10,139 nucleotides of DNA. Source: CAYONP01 sp964405335 (GTDB lineage Bacteria; Armatimonadota; UBA10988). Location: positions 1 to 10,139 of the forward strand of contig CAYONP010000139.1 in NCBI GenBank assembly GCA_964405335.1, given 5' to 3'. Shown here piece by piece: positions 1 to 6,666 of this stretch. The notes beneath the pieces are model-generated. The model was not told where the DNA came from, did no database searches, and was given only the letters and a program-made list of their open reading frames with translations. Every line of letters begins with the position of its first letter. Within the stretch, counting starts at the first letter, position 1. A program made the translations under genes and the position numbers.

Positions 1-30
1 CTACAGGCGATGCGCGGCGGAGAAGCGGCC

Positions 31-55
31 GGCCCGTTCGGCGAACGGGCCCTAC
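31..55 (-). repeat. GTAG-linked hairpin (REP-like unit A1)
   Basis: The 10-base arms at 31-40 and 42-51 are perfectly complementary around a single central G. They are followed at 52-55 by CTAC. Read on the minus strand this is GTAG followed directly by a hairpin, the layout of bacterial REP elements. It shares arm length, centre and CTAC tail with the copy at 10015-10039, from which it differs by two compensated base-pair changes. Confidence 0.65.
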
Positions 56-60
56 CCGGC

Positions 61-83
61 GGAGCGCGGCCGTCCCCGGCCGC
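61..83 (+). repeat. GGAGC-linked hairpin (unit B1)
   Basis: GGAGC at 61-65 is followed by a perfect 7-bp stem (66-72 with 77-83) closing a TCCC loop at 73-76. The same architecture occurs on the opposite strand at 9974-9996, with one base pair swapped (C-G for G-C) and the loop kept. That is the pattern expected of a conserved structured repeat. Confidence 0.6.
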
Positions 84-105
84 AAGTTCACGAGCATGCT
101 CCCCT

Positions 106-128
106 GCGGGCGGCGACGCTCGCGCTCC
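106..128 (-). repeat. GGAGC-linked hairpin (degenerate unit B2)
   Basis: Read on the minus strand, GGAGC (128-124) is followed by a 7-base arm, a 4-base loop TCGC and a second arm at 112-106. One stem position is imperfect: G109 opposite T120, a wobble pair in a plus-strand transcript. It looks like a decayed copy of the unit at 9974-9996. Confidence 0.45.
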
Positions 129-163
129 ATGCGGATCGACCGACGGGGTTGCTTACCGACCTT

Positions 164-184
164 GGCGGGCACAGCCCGCCCTAC
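164..184 (-). repeat. GTAG-linked hairpin (REP-like unit A2)
   Basis: A 7-bp perfect stem (164-170 with 174-180) with ACA loop is followed by CTAC at 181-184, which is GTAG-hairpin on the minus strand. The 24 bases at 163-186 are identical to 9935-9958 at the other end of the window, so this is a dispersed repeat and not a chance palindrome. Confidence 0.7.
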
Positions 185-202
185 AGAGGTAGCGCGGAGT
201 GG

Positions 203-790
203 TCAGGCCCGCTCGAGCGGCCGGCCGAAGCGGCTCAGCACCTTGCCCAACGGCGATAGCGCCCGCGAGCGGGTGTAGCGCTCGTGCTTGATCTTGCGCT
301 GCAACTGCAGGATGCCGTGGATCAGCGACTCGGGCCGTGGGGGGCAGAACGGGATGTAGACGTCGACCGGGATCACCTGATCGGCGCCCATGAGCACGCT
401 GTAGCTCTCCTGGAACGGCCCGCCCATCGTCGCGCAGGTGCCCATCGCAATGGCGTAGCGCGGCTCGGCCATCTGGTCGTACAGCCGCTTGACCCGCGGG
501 GCCATCTTCTTGACCACCGTCCCGGCGATGATCATCAGATCGCTCTGCCGCGGCGTGGCGCGAGGAATCATGCCGAACCGGTCGAGGTCGTACCGCGGCG
601 CGGCGGTGGCCATCATCTCGATGGCGCAGCAGGCCAGACCGAAGGTCATGTACCAGAGCGAGTTCGCCCGCGCGGTGTTGATCAACTCGTCGAGGTAGTT
701 GGTGTTCATCATCATGATGCCACCATCCGGCATCGCCTCGGCGATTCCAAACGACGGCGGCAGCGCGGAACCGTTGGACTGGTCAGACAT
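203..790 (-). CDS. nuoB: NADH-quinone oxidoreductase subunit B, divergent second copy
   Basis: NuoB is the peripheral-arm subunit of respiratory complex I that carries iron-sulfur cluster N2 and hands electrons to quinone at the membrane interface. The 195-residue product has all four expected cluster ligands: the tandem cysteines of GLACCAIEMM (54-55), Cys119 in MGTCATMGG and Cys149 in FCPPRPE. The loops differ from the upstream paralog: GTCATMGG replaces GACASSGG, and a bulky Phe precedes the last cysteine where Gly is usual. I chose ATG at 790 because GAGG sits about seven bases upstream. A GTG at 805 in the same frame would overlap the preceding gene. Only one base separates this ATG from the upstream nuoB stop (792-794), so the two are surely co-transcribed. 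Family assignment is firm. Whether both copies enter the same complex I cannot be read from sequence. Confidence 0.93.
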   Translation of the reverse strand: MSDQSNGSALPPSFGIAEAMPDGGIMMMNTNYLDELINTARANSLWYMTFGLACCAIEMMATAAPRYDLDRFGMIPRATPRQSDLMIIAGTVVKKMAPRVKRLYDQMAEPRYAIAMGTCATMGGPFQESYSVLMGADQVIPVDVYIPFCPPRPESLIHGILQLQRKIKHERYTRSRALSPLGKVLSRFGRPLERA

Positions 791-791
791 G

Positions 792-1403
792 CTAAGCCTC
801 AACACCGTCGGTCAGTTTGCGCAACGCCGCCTCACGCGCACTCTCGCCCCGGCCGATCTTCTCTTGCAGCAGCATGATCCCCTCGAGCAGCATCTCGGGC
901 CGCGGGGGACAGCCTGGGACGTAGACATCGACGGGCACCACGCGGTCGACGCCCTGGACAATCGCGTAGTTGTTGAACACCCCGCCACTGCTGGCGCAGG
1001 CGCCCATGGCGATGACCCACTTCGGCTCGGGCATCTGGTCGTATATCTGCTTCAGCACCGGGGCCATCTTCTGGCTCACCCGGCCGGCGACGATCATCAG
1101 GTCGGCCTGCCGCGGACTGGCGCGGAAAACCTCGCTGCCGAACCGACTGATGTCGAAGTGCGCCCCGCCAACGGCCATCATCTCGATGGCGCAGCAGGCC
1201 AGGCCGAACAGCGCCGGCCAGACCGAGTTGCGCTGCGCCCAGCGCTCGACCCCGCGAACCGTCTCGCCGACCAGGCTCTCGCGACTGATCAGCCCGTCGA
1301 CCCGGCCGCGCAGCTTCTCCTGCTGCTCTTCGGCCCAGCGCAGGATGGTGCTCACCCGGGTGGTCAGCACCTGCTCGTCCATCGCTCCGTTCTCGGGGGC
1401 CAT
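792..1403 (-). CDS. nuoB: NADH-quinone oxidoreductase subunit B, first copy
   Basis: This 203-residue NuoB paralog is the upstream gene of the pair. The N2 ligands are Cys70-Cys71 (GLACCAIEMM), Cys136 (MGACASSGG) and Cys165 (VPGCPPRPE), all in the canonical setting, so it is the more typical of the two. The first 50 or so residues are a charged, probably helical extension before the conserved NSVWPALFGLACC segment. The ATG at 1403 is supported by an AGGGGAG ribosome-binding site about six bases upstream (complement of 1410-1416) and by a well-formed promoter at 1427-1455. The neighbour on the other side is a divergently read phosphoesterase, so no nuoA precedes it, and after the second nuoB comes repeat-filled DNA with no nuoC or nuoD. 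Members of the Chloroflexia are known to carry two nuoB genes, which fits the proposed lineage. Confidence 0.95.
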   Translation of the reverse strand: MAPENGAMDEQVLTTRVSTILRWAEEQQEKLRGRVDGLISRESLVGETVRGVERWAQRNSVWPALFGLACCAIEMMAVGGAHFDISRFGSEVFRASPRQADLMIVAGRVSQKMAPVLKQIYDQMPEPKWVIAMGACASSGGVFNNYAIVQGVDRVVPVDVYVPGCPPRPEMLLEGIMLLQEKIGRGESAREAALRKLTDGVEA

Positions 1404-1426
1404 GCGTCGCTCCCCTCGCCGGGCCG

Positions 1427-1455
1427 AGTCTAGCCGAAACGTACCCGGCTGTCAC
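1427..1455 (-). promoter_or_regulatory. Putative sigma-70 promoter of the nuoB pair
   Basis: Read on the minus strand, GTGACA (-35, 1455-1450; 5 of 6 consensus bases) and TAGACT (-10, 1432-1427; 4 of 6) are separated by exactly 17 bases. The start point would lie near 1420, giving a leader of about 17 bases containing the AGGGGAG site. This is a pattern match only. Confidence 0.45.
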
Positions 1456-1467
1456 CGCTATTGTGAC
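1451..1467. promoter_or_regulatory. Inverted repeat GTCAC-N7-GTGAC over the nuoB -35 box
   Basis: Five-base arms at 1451-1455 and 1463-1467 face each other across seven bases, and one arm lies within the -35 box of the nuoB promoter. A third GTCAC occurs near 1484. Size and placement would suit a dimeric regulator, but the arms are short and could be chance. Confidence 0.25.
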
Positions 1468-1525
1468 CGCGCGACGACCGAGCGTCACCAGACGCCGTAA
1501 TTGGGTCCGTCCCCATTCCTGCTCG

Positions 1526-1555
1526 TTGCCGTGCGGCGGTCGGGCGTGCTATACT
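1526..1555 (+). promoter_or_regulatory. Putative extended -10 promoter for the phosphoesterase-folC operon
   Basis: TTGCCG (1526-1531; 4 of 6) and TATACT (1550-1555; 5 of 6) are 18 bases apart. TG at 1547-1548 forms an extended -10 motif (TGCTATACT). A start point near 1562 would give a leader of about 50 bases before the ATG at 1612. It is divergent from the nuoB promoter. Confidence 0.5.
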
Positions 1556-1611
1556 CCTCCGGCGCGGAGGCTGCTGTTCGAGCGCCCTTGCGCTGGGCTC
1601 GGGTCGGCGGC

Positions 1612-2349
1612 ATGAGATACGGCCTGCTGGGCGACATCCACGGCAACCTCGAAGGGCTTCAGGCCGTCGTTGCCGCCCTCGACAGCGAGCGGGTCGACAG
1701 CTTCCTCTGCCTCGGCGACGTGGTCGGCTACGGCGCCGATCCGAACGCCTGCTGCGCCCTGGTCCGCGAGCTCGACGCCGTCTGCCTGTTCGGCAACCAC
1801 GACCAGGCCGCGCTCGGCATGGTCGACCTGACCTGGTTCAATGTCTACGCTCGCGACGCCGCCGAGTGGACGCAGCACCAGCTCGCCCCCGAGCACAAAG
1901 AGTGGCTGGCCGCGCTGCCGCCGGCGCGGATCATCAACGGCTTCGTGGTCGTCCACAGCTCGCTGCCGAACCCGTGGAAGTGGATCTACGTCAGCACGCC
2001 GTCGCTGGCCGCCGAGACCATGGCTGCCTGCGAGCACAGCCTGGTGTTCCTCGGCCACACCCACGTGGCCGAGGCATACCGCAAGGTCGGCGGCGCGGTG
2101 GTCCGCCGCCGCCCGCTGACCGACGGGGGCCACATCGACCTCAACACCGGCGACCGGTGGGTGATCAATCCCGGCTCGTGCGGCCAGCCGCGCGACCGCA
2201 ATCCGCTGGCCGCCTATGCGGTCTATGACGAGGAGGCCGGCACCGTCGAGGTGCGGCGCGTCGCCTACGACATCGACACCGCGGTGGACAAGATCCGGCA
2301 GTCCGACCTGCCCGACTTTCTCGGCCTGAGGTTATACTACGGACGATGA
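1612..2349 (+). CDS. Calcineurin-like metallophosphoesterase (YfcE/MPP family)
   Basis: This predicted 245-residue dinuclear-metal phosphoesterase carries the family motifs in order. They are GDIHGN near the N-terminus (about residues 6-11), GDVVGYGADP (about 36-45), GNHD (about 62-65), a lone His in VVHSS (about 116), GHTH (about 148-151) and the C-terminal NPGSCGQPRD typical of YfcE-like proteins. Such enzymes hydrolyse phosphodiesters or phosphomonoesters in the cytosol; the physiological substrate cannot be inferred. No signal peptide is visible. I chose the ATG at 1612 because the conserved GDIHGN motif begins five residues later. An in-frame open stretch reaches upstream to 1501, but it crosses the promoter and has no family resemblance. 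The stop overlaps the folC start (ATGA, 2346-2349), showing translational coupling. A link to folate metabolism is not otherwise evident. Confidence 0.88.
   Translation: MRYGLLGDIHGNLEGLQAVVAALDSERVDSFLCLGDVVGYGADPNACCALVRELDAVCLFGNHDQAALGMVDLTWFNVYARDAAEWTQHQLAPEHKEWLAALPPARIINGFVVVHSSLPNPWKWIYVSTPSLAAETMAACEHSLVFLGHTHVAEAYRKVGGAVVRRRPLTDGGHIDLNTGDRWVINPGSCGQPRDRNPLAAYAVYDEEAGTVEVRRVAYDIDTAVDKIRQSDLPDFLGLRLYYGR
2333..2338 (+). promoter_or_regulatory. Possible internal -10 box just upstream of folC
   Basis: TATACT, the same hexamer as in the upstream operon promoter, sits at the end of the phosphoesterase gene. Exactly seven bases separate it from the folC ATG (2346), so a transcript would begin at or next to the start codon. 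I see no good -35 box at the right distance. Low confidence. Confidence 0.22.
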
Positions 2350-3683
2350 CCTACCCCGACGCCGTCGCCTGGCTCGATCAGTTCGCCAATCTCGAGCGCC
2401 GGCCCGATGCGGCGCACTGGTCGGGCATCAAGCTCGAACGGGTGCAGTCGCTGCTGGCCGAGCTGGGCGACCCGCAGCGCGGTCTGCGCGTGGTCCACAT
2501 CGCCGGCAGCAAGGGCAAGGGCAGCGTGGCGGCGATGATCGACGCCATGCTCCGCTCGGCGGGCTATCACACCGGGCTATACACCTCGCCGCACCTGGTC
2601 TCCCCGCGGGAGCGGATCCGGCTCGACGGCGAGCCGATCGAGCGCGAGACGGCGGCGCGACTGATCACCCAACGGCTAAAGCCGGCGGTCGAGGCGCGGC
2701 AGGCGGCCGGCGAGACCGAGCTGTCGTGGTTCGATCTGCACACCGCCCTGGCCTTCTGCCGGTTCGCCGAAGCCGACGTCGACTGGGCCGTGGTCGAGGT
2801 CGGCCTGGGCGGGCGGCTCGACGCGACCAATGTGGTCGAGCCGGCGGTCTGCGCCATCACGGCGATCAGCCTCGAACACACCATGTTCCTCGGCCACACG
2901 CTCGAGGCGATTGCTGGTGAGAAGGCCGGGATCATCAAGCCCGGCGTGCCGGTGGTGACCGCGCCGCAGCCGGCCGAGGCAGCGTCGCGCATCGCCGCCG
3001 CGGCCGCGGCGGCGCCGGCCCCGCTGATCGACGCCGACGGCGTCGAGTCGGCCGGCGAGGCGCTGGTCGACCGGCCCGACGGCGGGCTCGGCCAGGCGCT
3101 GCGGGTGCGCTTCGAGGGCGTCTGGCTGCCGGTGCTGCTGCCCCTGATCGGCGCGCATCAGCGCGACAACGCGGCGGTGGCGCTGCGCTGCGCCGAGCTG
3201 CTGCGTGACCGCGGCGCCGAGCGGCTCGACGCCGCCGCCGTCGTGCGCGGCCTGGAGACGGTGCACTGGCCGGGGCGGCTCGAGGTGATCGGCCGGCGGC
3301 CGTGGCTGGTGCTCGACGGTGCGCACAACCCGGCCTCGGCCGAGGCACTACGCCACGCGTTGGGCGAGATCCCGCACCGCCGGCGCTATGCGGTGATCGG
3401 CAGCGCGCGCGACAAGGACCTCGACGGCTTCCTCGCCGGGCTTGGCCCGGTCGACGGGCTGATCGCCGCCGGCGTCCCCGACAACCCGCGCAGCCGGCGC
3501 GCCGATGAGCTGCTGCCGCTGTTCGCCGGCCATGCCGAGCAGGTTGCCGCGGCGGATGACGTCGGCGGCGCGCTCGCCGTCGCGCAGCAGTGGGCCGAGC
3601 CCGACGACCTGATTGTGGTCACCGGCTCGCTCTACCTGGTCGGCGCGGCGCTCAGGATTCGTCACGGCGACCAGCCGGTGTGA
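2346..3683 (+). CDS. folC: Bifunctional dihydrofolate synthase / folylpolyglutamate synthase
   Basis: FolC is a cytosolic ATP-dependent Mur-type ligase. It adds glutamate to dihydropteroate and then extends the polyglutamate tail of folates. The 445-residue protein has the usual length and domain order. The P-loop reads GSKGKGS (54-60; many homologs have GTNGKGS). It is followed by YTSPHLVSPRERI (79-91), EVGLGGRLDATN (151-162) and ITAISLEHTMFLGHT (171-185), then EKAGIIKPG (192-200), HQRDN (271-275), HWPGRLE (307-313) and LDGAHNP (323-329) at the start of the C-terminal Mur-ligase domain. The ATG overlaps the preceding stop by four bases, so it is translated with the phosphoesterase. Its last 32 bases (3652-3683) overlap tail to tail with the hpnI-like gene on the other strand. 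No missing motif was noticed. Confidence 0.95.
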   Translation: MTYPDAVAWLDQFANLERRPDAAHWSGIKLERVQSLLAELGDPQRGLRVVHIAGSKGKGSVAAMIDAMLRSAGYHTGLYTSPHLVSPRERIRLDGEPIERETAARLITQRLKPAVEARQAAGETELSWFDLHTALAFCRFAEADVDWAVVEVGLGGRLDATNVVEPAVCAITAISLEHTMFLGHTLEAIAGEKAGIIKPGVPVVTAPQPAEAASRIAAAAAAAPAPLIDADGVESAGEALVDRPDGGLGQALRVRFEGVWLPVLLPLIGAHQRDNAAVALRCAELLRDRGAERLDAAAVVRGLETVHWPGRLEVIGRRPWLVLDGAHNPASAEALRHALGEIPHRRRYAVIGSARDKDLDGFLAGLGPVDGLIAAGVPDNPRSRRADELLPLFAGHAEQVAAADDVGGALAVAQQWAEPDDLIVVTGSLYLVGAALRIRHGDQPV

Positions 3684-4803
3684 TCGGCTCCAGGTCGCCG
3701 TTCGGTCGGAGCTGGTAGCGCCGGCCACCCCAAACGATGGTGTTGCCCAGATAGGCGCCGATGAAGGTCAGCCACTCGATCAGATCGAGCAGCGGCAGCA
3801 GCCACCAGGCGCGCGGCCAGTCGGGCATCCGCACCAGGCGGGCATTCAGGTGCGCGGCGAGCAGCCAGCGGAGGGCGAGTACCAGCAACGGCACGGGCCA
3901 GGCCGCCGGCAGCGCGGCGGTCAGGAACAGGCTCCAGACCAGCGGGTGGCAGAAGGCCATGCCGGCATAGTCGCGCGGCCGGCAGCGGCGGATGGTGCGC
4001 TTCCAGCGCAGCAACCGGGCGTAGGCCGCGCCGACGCCCTCGCGCGGCATCAGCGTGGCGAGCAGCAGGGCCGGCACGACGACGCGGCGGCCGAGCTGAG
4101 CGATGCGGTTGCCCAGCTCGTAGTCGTCAGCCAGCGCGTCGGCGAAGGGCGCGAATCCGCCAATCGCGGCGAGGTCGTCACGCCGCACGGCCATGGTCAT
4201 GCCGATGGCGAAGCGGATGCCGGTGGTCCGCACGGCCATCATCCACTGCGGCAGGTAGACCTGAGCATAGTGCAGCGCGACCAGCCGCCCGCCGACCGTC
4301 CGCGCGTCGGTCGGCCGGGGCAGGCAGGTGACGCAGCCGACGCCGTCGGCCAGCAGCTCGGGCACCAGGCGGGTCAGGTAGTCCGGGGTGACCTCTACAT
4401 CGGCGTCGGAGAAGAAGAGCAGCTCGCCCCGCGTCTCGCCCGCGAGCGAGTGCATCTTGGCCGTCTTCCGATTGGCACCGAGTGGCCTTGTGATGACCAT
4501 CCGCAGCGGCGCCCCGGGCAGCTCGGCCTGGAGCTGCTCGACGACCGCCACGATGGGGTCGTCCGGGTTCATCGTGCCGACCAACACCTCGAAGTCGCCG
4601 TGGTAGTCCTGCCGGCAGAAGGTGGCCAGCGCCTCGCGAGAGTGCTCGTCGGCGCCGCGGACCGGCTTGAGAATCGAGACGGACGGCCAGTCTGCCGGTG
4701 GCGTGGCCGGCGTGGCGGCGAAATGCCGCAGCGTGGCGAGATGCGCGAGCACCAGGTAGACCACGCCGGCGACGGCAAGCAGGCCGAGGATGATGGCGAT
4801 CAT
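3652..4803 (-). CDS. hpnI: HpnI-like GT2/GT21 (ceramide-glucosyltransferase-type) glycosyltransferase
   Basis: This 383-residue membrane glycosyltransferase starts with a transmembrane segment (about 2-20), followed by a GT-A domain beginning SILKPVRG (43-50). The GT21 signature is complete: an aspartate pair at 81-82, SDAD (132-135), DDYELG (226-231, third Asp) and RLLRW (263-267), the (Q/R)XXRW motif. Several hydrophobic segments follow from about 285 to 357. HpnI proteins have this layout and are reported to transfer N-acetylglucosamine to bacteriohopanetetrol; ceramide glucosyltransferases are the eukaryotic relatives. The assignment to HpnI, not another lipid glycosyltransferase, leans on the hpnJ-like gene in the same operon. 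The start overlaps the small membrane gene's stop (ATGA, 4800-4803). The sugar donor and lipid acceptor are not determined by the sequence. Confidence 0.78.
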   Translation of the reverse strand: MIAIILGLLAVAGVVYLVLAHLATLRHFAATPATPPADWPSVSILKPVRGADEHSREALATFCRQDYHGDFEVLVGTMNPDDPIVAVVEQLQAELPGAPLRMVITRPLGANRKTAKMHSLAGETRGELLFFSDADVEVTPDYLTRLVPELLADGVGCVTCLPRPTDARTVGGRLVALHYAQVYLPQWMMAVRTTGIRFAIGMTMAVRRDDLAAIGGFAPFADALADDYELGNRIAQLGRRVVVPALLLATLMPREGVGAAYARLLRWKRTIRRCRPRDYAGMAFCHPLVWSLFLTAALPAAWPVPLLVLALRWLLAAHLNARLVRMPDWPRAWWLLPLLDLIEWLTFIGAYLGNTIVWGGRRYQLRPNGDLEPITPAGRRDES

Positions 4804-5171
4804 GGCCCCGTCGTCCGCCAGCCGCTGCGCGCGATCAGCGCCACGCCGGCGAGCACCAGCACAATGCCGAGCCAGCGCGTCCAGGAGACCTGCTCACCCA
4901 GCATCGCCCGGCCGAGCAGCGCGGTGACGACGAAGTTGAGCCCGAACACGGGCACCACCACGCTGACGTCGAGCCCCCAGGCGAACAAGGTCAACATGCC
5001 GGCGAACTGGAGGATCATCAGGACGATGCCGACCGGCAGGTGCCAGCCGACGCCGGGCAGGTCGCCCGGGGCAACCGCGCGCGTGCCCGAGGCGAGCAGG
5101 ATGTTGCCCAGCGAGAGGCAGAGAATCGAGCCGGCGAAGACGGCCACGACGCGGGCCGTGCCGTCGGTCAT
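4800..5171 (-). CDS. Small four-helix EamA/SMR-like membrane protein
   Basis: This 123-residue, highly hydrophobic protein has four predicted membrane helices, near 8-28, 46-66, 70-90 and 98-116. The motif at 85-93 (LLGRAMLGE) followed by W97 and a final hydrophobic helix resembles the C-terminal half of EamA/DMT transporters and the ArnE/ArnF and SMR proteins, which act as dimers. The gene overlaps hpnJ by one base (stop TGA and start ATG sharing position 5171) and hpnI by four, so all three are one translation-coupled unit. Sitting between two headgroup-modifying enzymes, it could flip the lipid product or a polyprenyl-linked sugar across the membrane. That role is inferred from position alone. 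A drug-efflux role is the main alternative. Confidence 0.8.
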   Translation of the reverse strand: MTDGTARVVAVFAGSILCLSLGNILLASGTRAVAPGDLPGVGWHLPVGIVLMILQFAGMLTLFAWGLDVSVVVPVFGLNFVVTALLGRAMLGEQVSWTRWLGIVLVLAGVALIARSGWRTTGP

Positions 5172-6595
5172 CAGGCGGCCGACGAACGCTGGCGGAAGAA
5201 GCTCAGGAACTCGCGCCCCTCACGCAGCCGGCGGCGGAACATCGCCGGGTCGCTGAGCATCGGCTTGATCTGCCCCCAGAGCACCCGCGGGCGGCGGTAG
5301 AAGGTCTTGTACATCCGCTCGACCGCCTCGTTCATCTGCACCGTGGTCAGGTTGTCATACCGCAGCGCGGGGATCTGGATGCCCTGCTGGTCGACCACCG
5401 GGTCGCCGTCGAACCAGCCGTTCTCCAGCGCCTGGGCATACAGCTCGGTGCCCGGGTAGGGCGCGGCCAGGCTGACCTGCAGGCTCTCCGGCTCGAGGTC
5501 GCAGGCGTACCGGATGGTCTCCTCGATGGTCTCGGGCGTCTCGCCCGGCAGGCCGACGATGAAGGTGCCGTGGATGCGGATGCCGAGGTCCTTGCAGTGG
5601 GCCACAAAGTCGCGCGCGCGGTCGACGCGCAGGCCCTTCTTGATGTTGTTCAGGATGCTCTGATTCCCGCTCTCGAAGCCGACCAGCAGCAGCCGGCAGC
5701 CGTTCTCGCGCATGATCTTCAGCGTCTCGTACGGCACGTTCGCCTTGGCGTTGCAGCTCCACGGCAGGCCGATCTCACCGAGCAGCCGGGCGGTCGCCTC
5801 GGTCCGCTCGCGGTCGTCGGTGAAGGTGTCGTCGTCGAAGAAGACTTCCTTCACCCGCGGCCACAGCTCGCGCACGCGGGCCACCTCGCGAGCCACCCGC
5901 TCAGGCGACTGAACCCGGTAGTTGTGCCCGCCGATGGTCTGCGGCCAGAGGCAGAAGGTGCACTTGCTGCGGCACCCGCGGCCGGTGTAGAAGCTGACAT
6001 AGGGGTGCAGCAGATAGCCGATGAAATAGGCCTCGAGGTCGAGGTTGTCGCGATAGACGTCGAGCACCGAGGGGAGCGAGTCCATGTCGGCGATTTCGGC
6101 CCGCGGCTTGTTGTGGTGCAGCTTGCCGTCGCGCCGGTAGCTAATCCCGTCGACCTCGCTCAGGTCGCGGCGCTCGGCAATCTCGCGCAGCGTGAAGTCG
6201 AACTCCTTGTTGCAGACGAAGTCGATCGCCTCCGACGCCTCGAGGCTCGGCGTCGGATTGACCGCCGTGTGCGCGCCACACAGGCCAACCAGCCGGTCGG
6301 CGCGCCGCGCCTTCAACGCCTCGGCGAAGCGGACATCGTTGGCGAAGCTCGGCGTGCTGGTGTAGAGCACCACCAGCTCGTGGTCGTCGGCCGCCTCCAG
6401 CGCCTGCTGCCAAGAAACGTGGTGCGGCGGCGAGTCGATCAGCCGGCTGCCCGGCACCAGCGCCGCCGGCTGGGCCAGCCAGGTGGGGTACCAGTAGGAG
6501 GTGATCTCACGCCGCGCCTGGTACCGCGCCCCCGCGCCGCCGTCGAAGCCGTCGTACGACGGGGCGCAGAGAAAGAGGGTGTTCATCAGCGACAA
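5171..6595 (-). CDS. hpnJ: HpnJ-like B12-binding-type radical SAM enzyme
   Basis: This 474-residue radical SAM protein has an N-terminal cobalamin-binding-like Rossmann region (about 5-150). Its opening APSYDGFDGGAG...YWYPTWLAQPAALV is characteristic of HpnJ. The radical SAM core holds Cys208, Cys212 and Cys215 (GRGCRSKCTFC), and FDDDTFTDD and GFESGNQ lie further on. I see no DxHxxG cobalamin motif. HpnJ is reported to convert glucosaminyl bacteriohopanetetrol to the cyclitol ether. Two starts are possible. TTG at 6595 is seven bases from a GGGAG ribosome-binding site and was chosen for that; ATG at 6586 matches the usual family N-terminus but has no site at normal distance. It is the first gene of its operon, under the consensus promoter at 6619-6646. 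No hpnK deacetylase is nearby. Confidence 0.82.
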   Translation of the reverse strand: MSLMNTLFLCAPSYDGFDGGAGARYQARREITSYWYPTWLAQPAALVPGSRLIDSPPHHVSWQQALEAADDHELVVLYTSTPSFANDVRFAEALKARRADRLVGLCGAHTAVNPTPSLEASEAIDFVCNKEFDFTLREIAERRDLSEVDGISYRRDGKLHHNKPRAEIADMDSLPSVLDVYRDNLDLEAYFIGYLLHPYVSFYTGRGCRSKCTFCLWPQTIGGHNYRVQSPERVAREVARVRELWPRVKEVFFDDDTFTDDRERTEATARLLGEIGLPWSCNAKANVPYETLKIMRENGCRLLLVGFESGNQSILNNIKKGLRVDRARDFVAHCKDLGIRIHGTFIVGLPGETPETIEETIRYACDLEPESLQVSLAAPYPGTELYAQALENGWFDGDPVVDQQGIQIPALRYDNLTTVQMNEAVERMYKTFYRRPRVLWGQIKPMLSDPAMFRRRLREGREFLSFFRQRSSAA

Positions 6596-6618
6596 GCGCG
6601 AGCTCCCAGACTGCGGCC

Positions 6619-6646
6619 ATTATAGGTACCGGCGGTGGGTTGTCAA
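6619..6646 (-). promoter_or_regulatory. Consensus sigma-70 promoter of the hpnJ operon
   Basis: On the minus strand, perfect TTGACA (6646-6641) and perfect TATAAT (6624-6619) are separated by 16 bases. Transcription would start near 6612, leaving a 17-base leader to the TTG or 26 bases to the ATG. Such a consensus match in DNA this GC-rich is unlikely by chance and implies strong, mostly constitutive transcription. Confidence 0.75.
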
Positions 6647-6666
6647 ACGGCGGGGCGTGGGCTCGA

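Larger units (their letters stand above)
1..202. repeat. Intergenic region with clustered hairpin repeats, 3' of nuoB
   Basis: This non-coding stretch follows the end of the minus-strand nuoB pair. It holds at least four short perfect or near-perfect hairpins. Two are GTAG-type (31-55 and 164-184, described separately) and two are GGAGC-type (61-83 and 106-128). The first bases, CTACAG, match the trailing end of the GTAG-type units, so another copy may be cut by the window edge. A small palindrome, GAGCATGCTC, lies at 92-101. Short open frames cross this region in several phases, but they simply translate the repeats. I see no gene in it. Confidence 0.7.

Noticed and set aside
31..184. Hairpins as rho-independent terminators of the nuoB operon
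   Set aside because: The stems are GC-rich but none is followed by a run of T on the relevant strand; each carries the constant GTAG or GGAGC sequence instead.
10..278. Two 60-codon open frames at the left end
   Set aside because: They translate the hairpin repeats and overlap the 3' end of nuoB. Similar peptides arise from the repeats at the right end, so this is repeat read-through, not genes.
3613..5256. 547-codon open frame on the plus strand
   Set aside because: It is antisense to the hpnI-like and EamA-like genes. It is rich in Gln/Arg/His/Ala with no domain motif, as expected for the shadow of a GC-rich gene, whereas the minus-strand frames have clear catalytic motifs.
5570..6625. 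351-codon open frame on the plus strand
   Set aside because: It is antisense to the hpnJ-like gene, which has the CxxxCxxC motif. The plus-strand product is Val/Arg/Ala/His-rich, has no recognisable fold, and would run through the hpnJ promoter.
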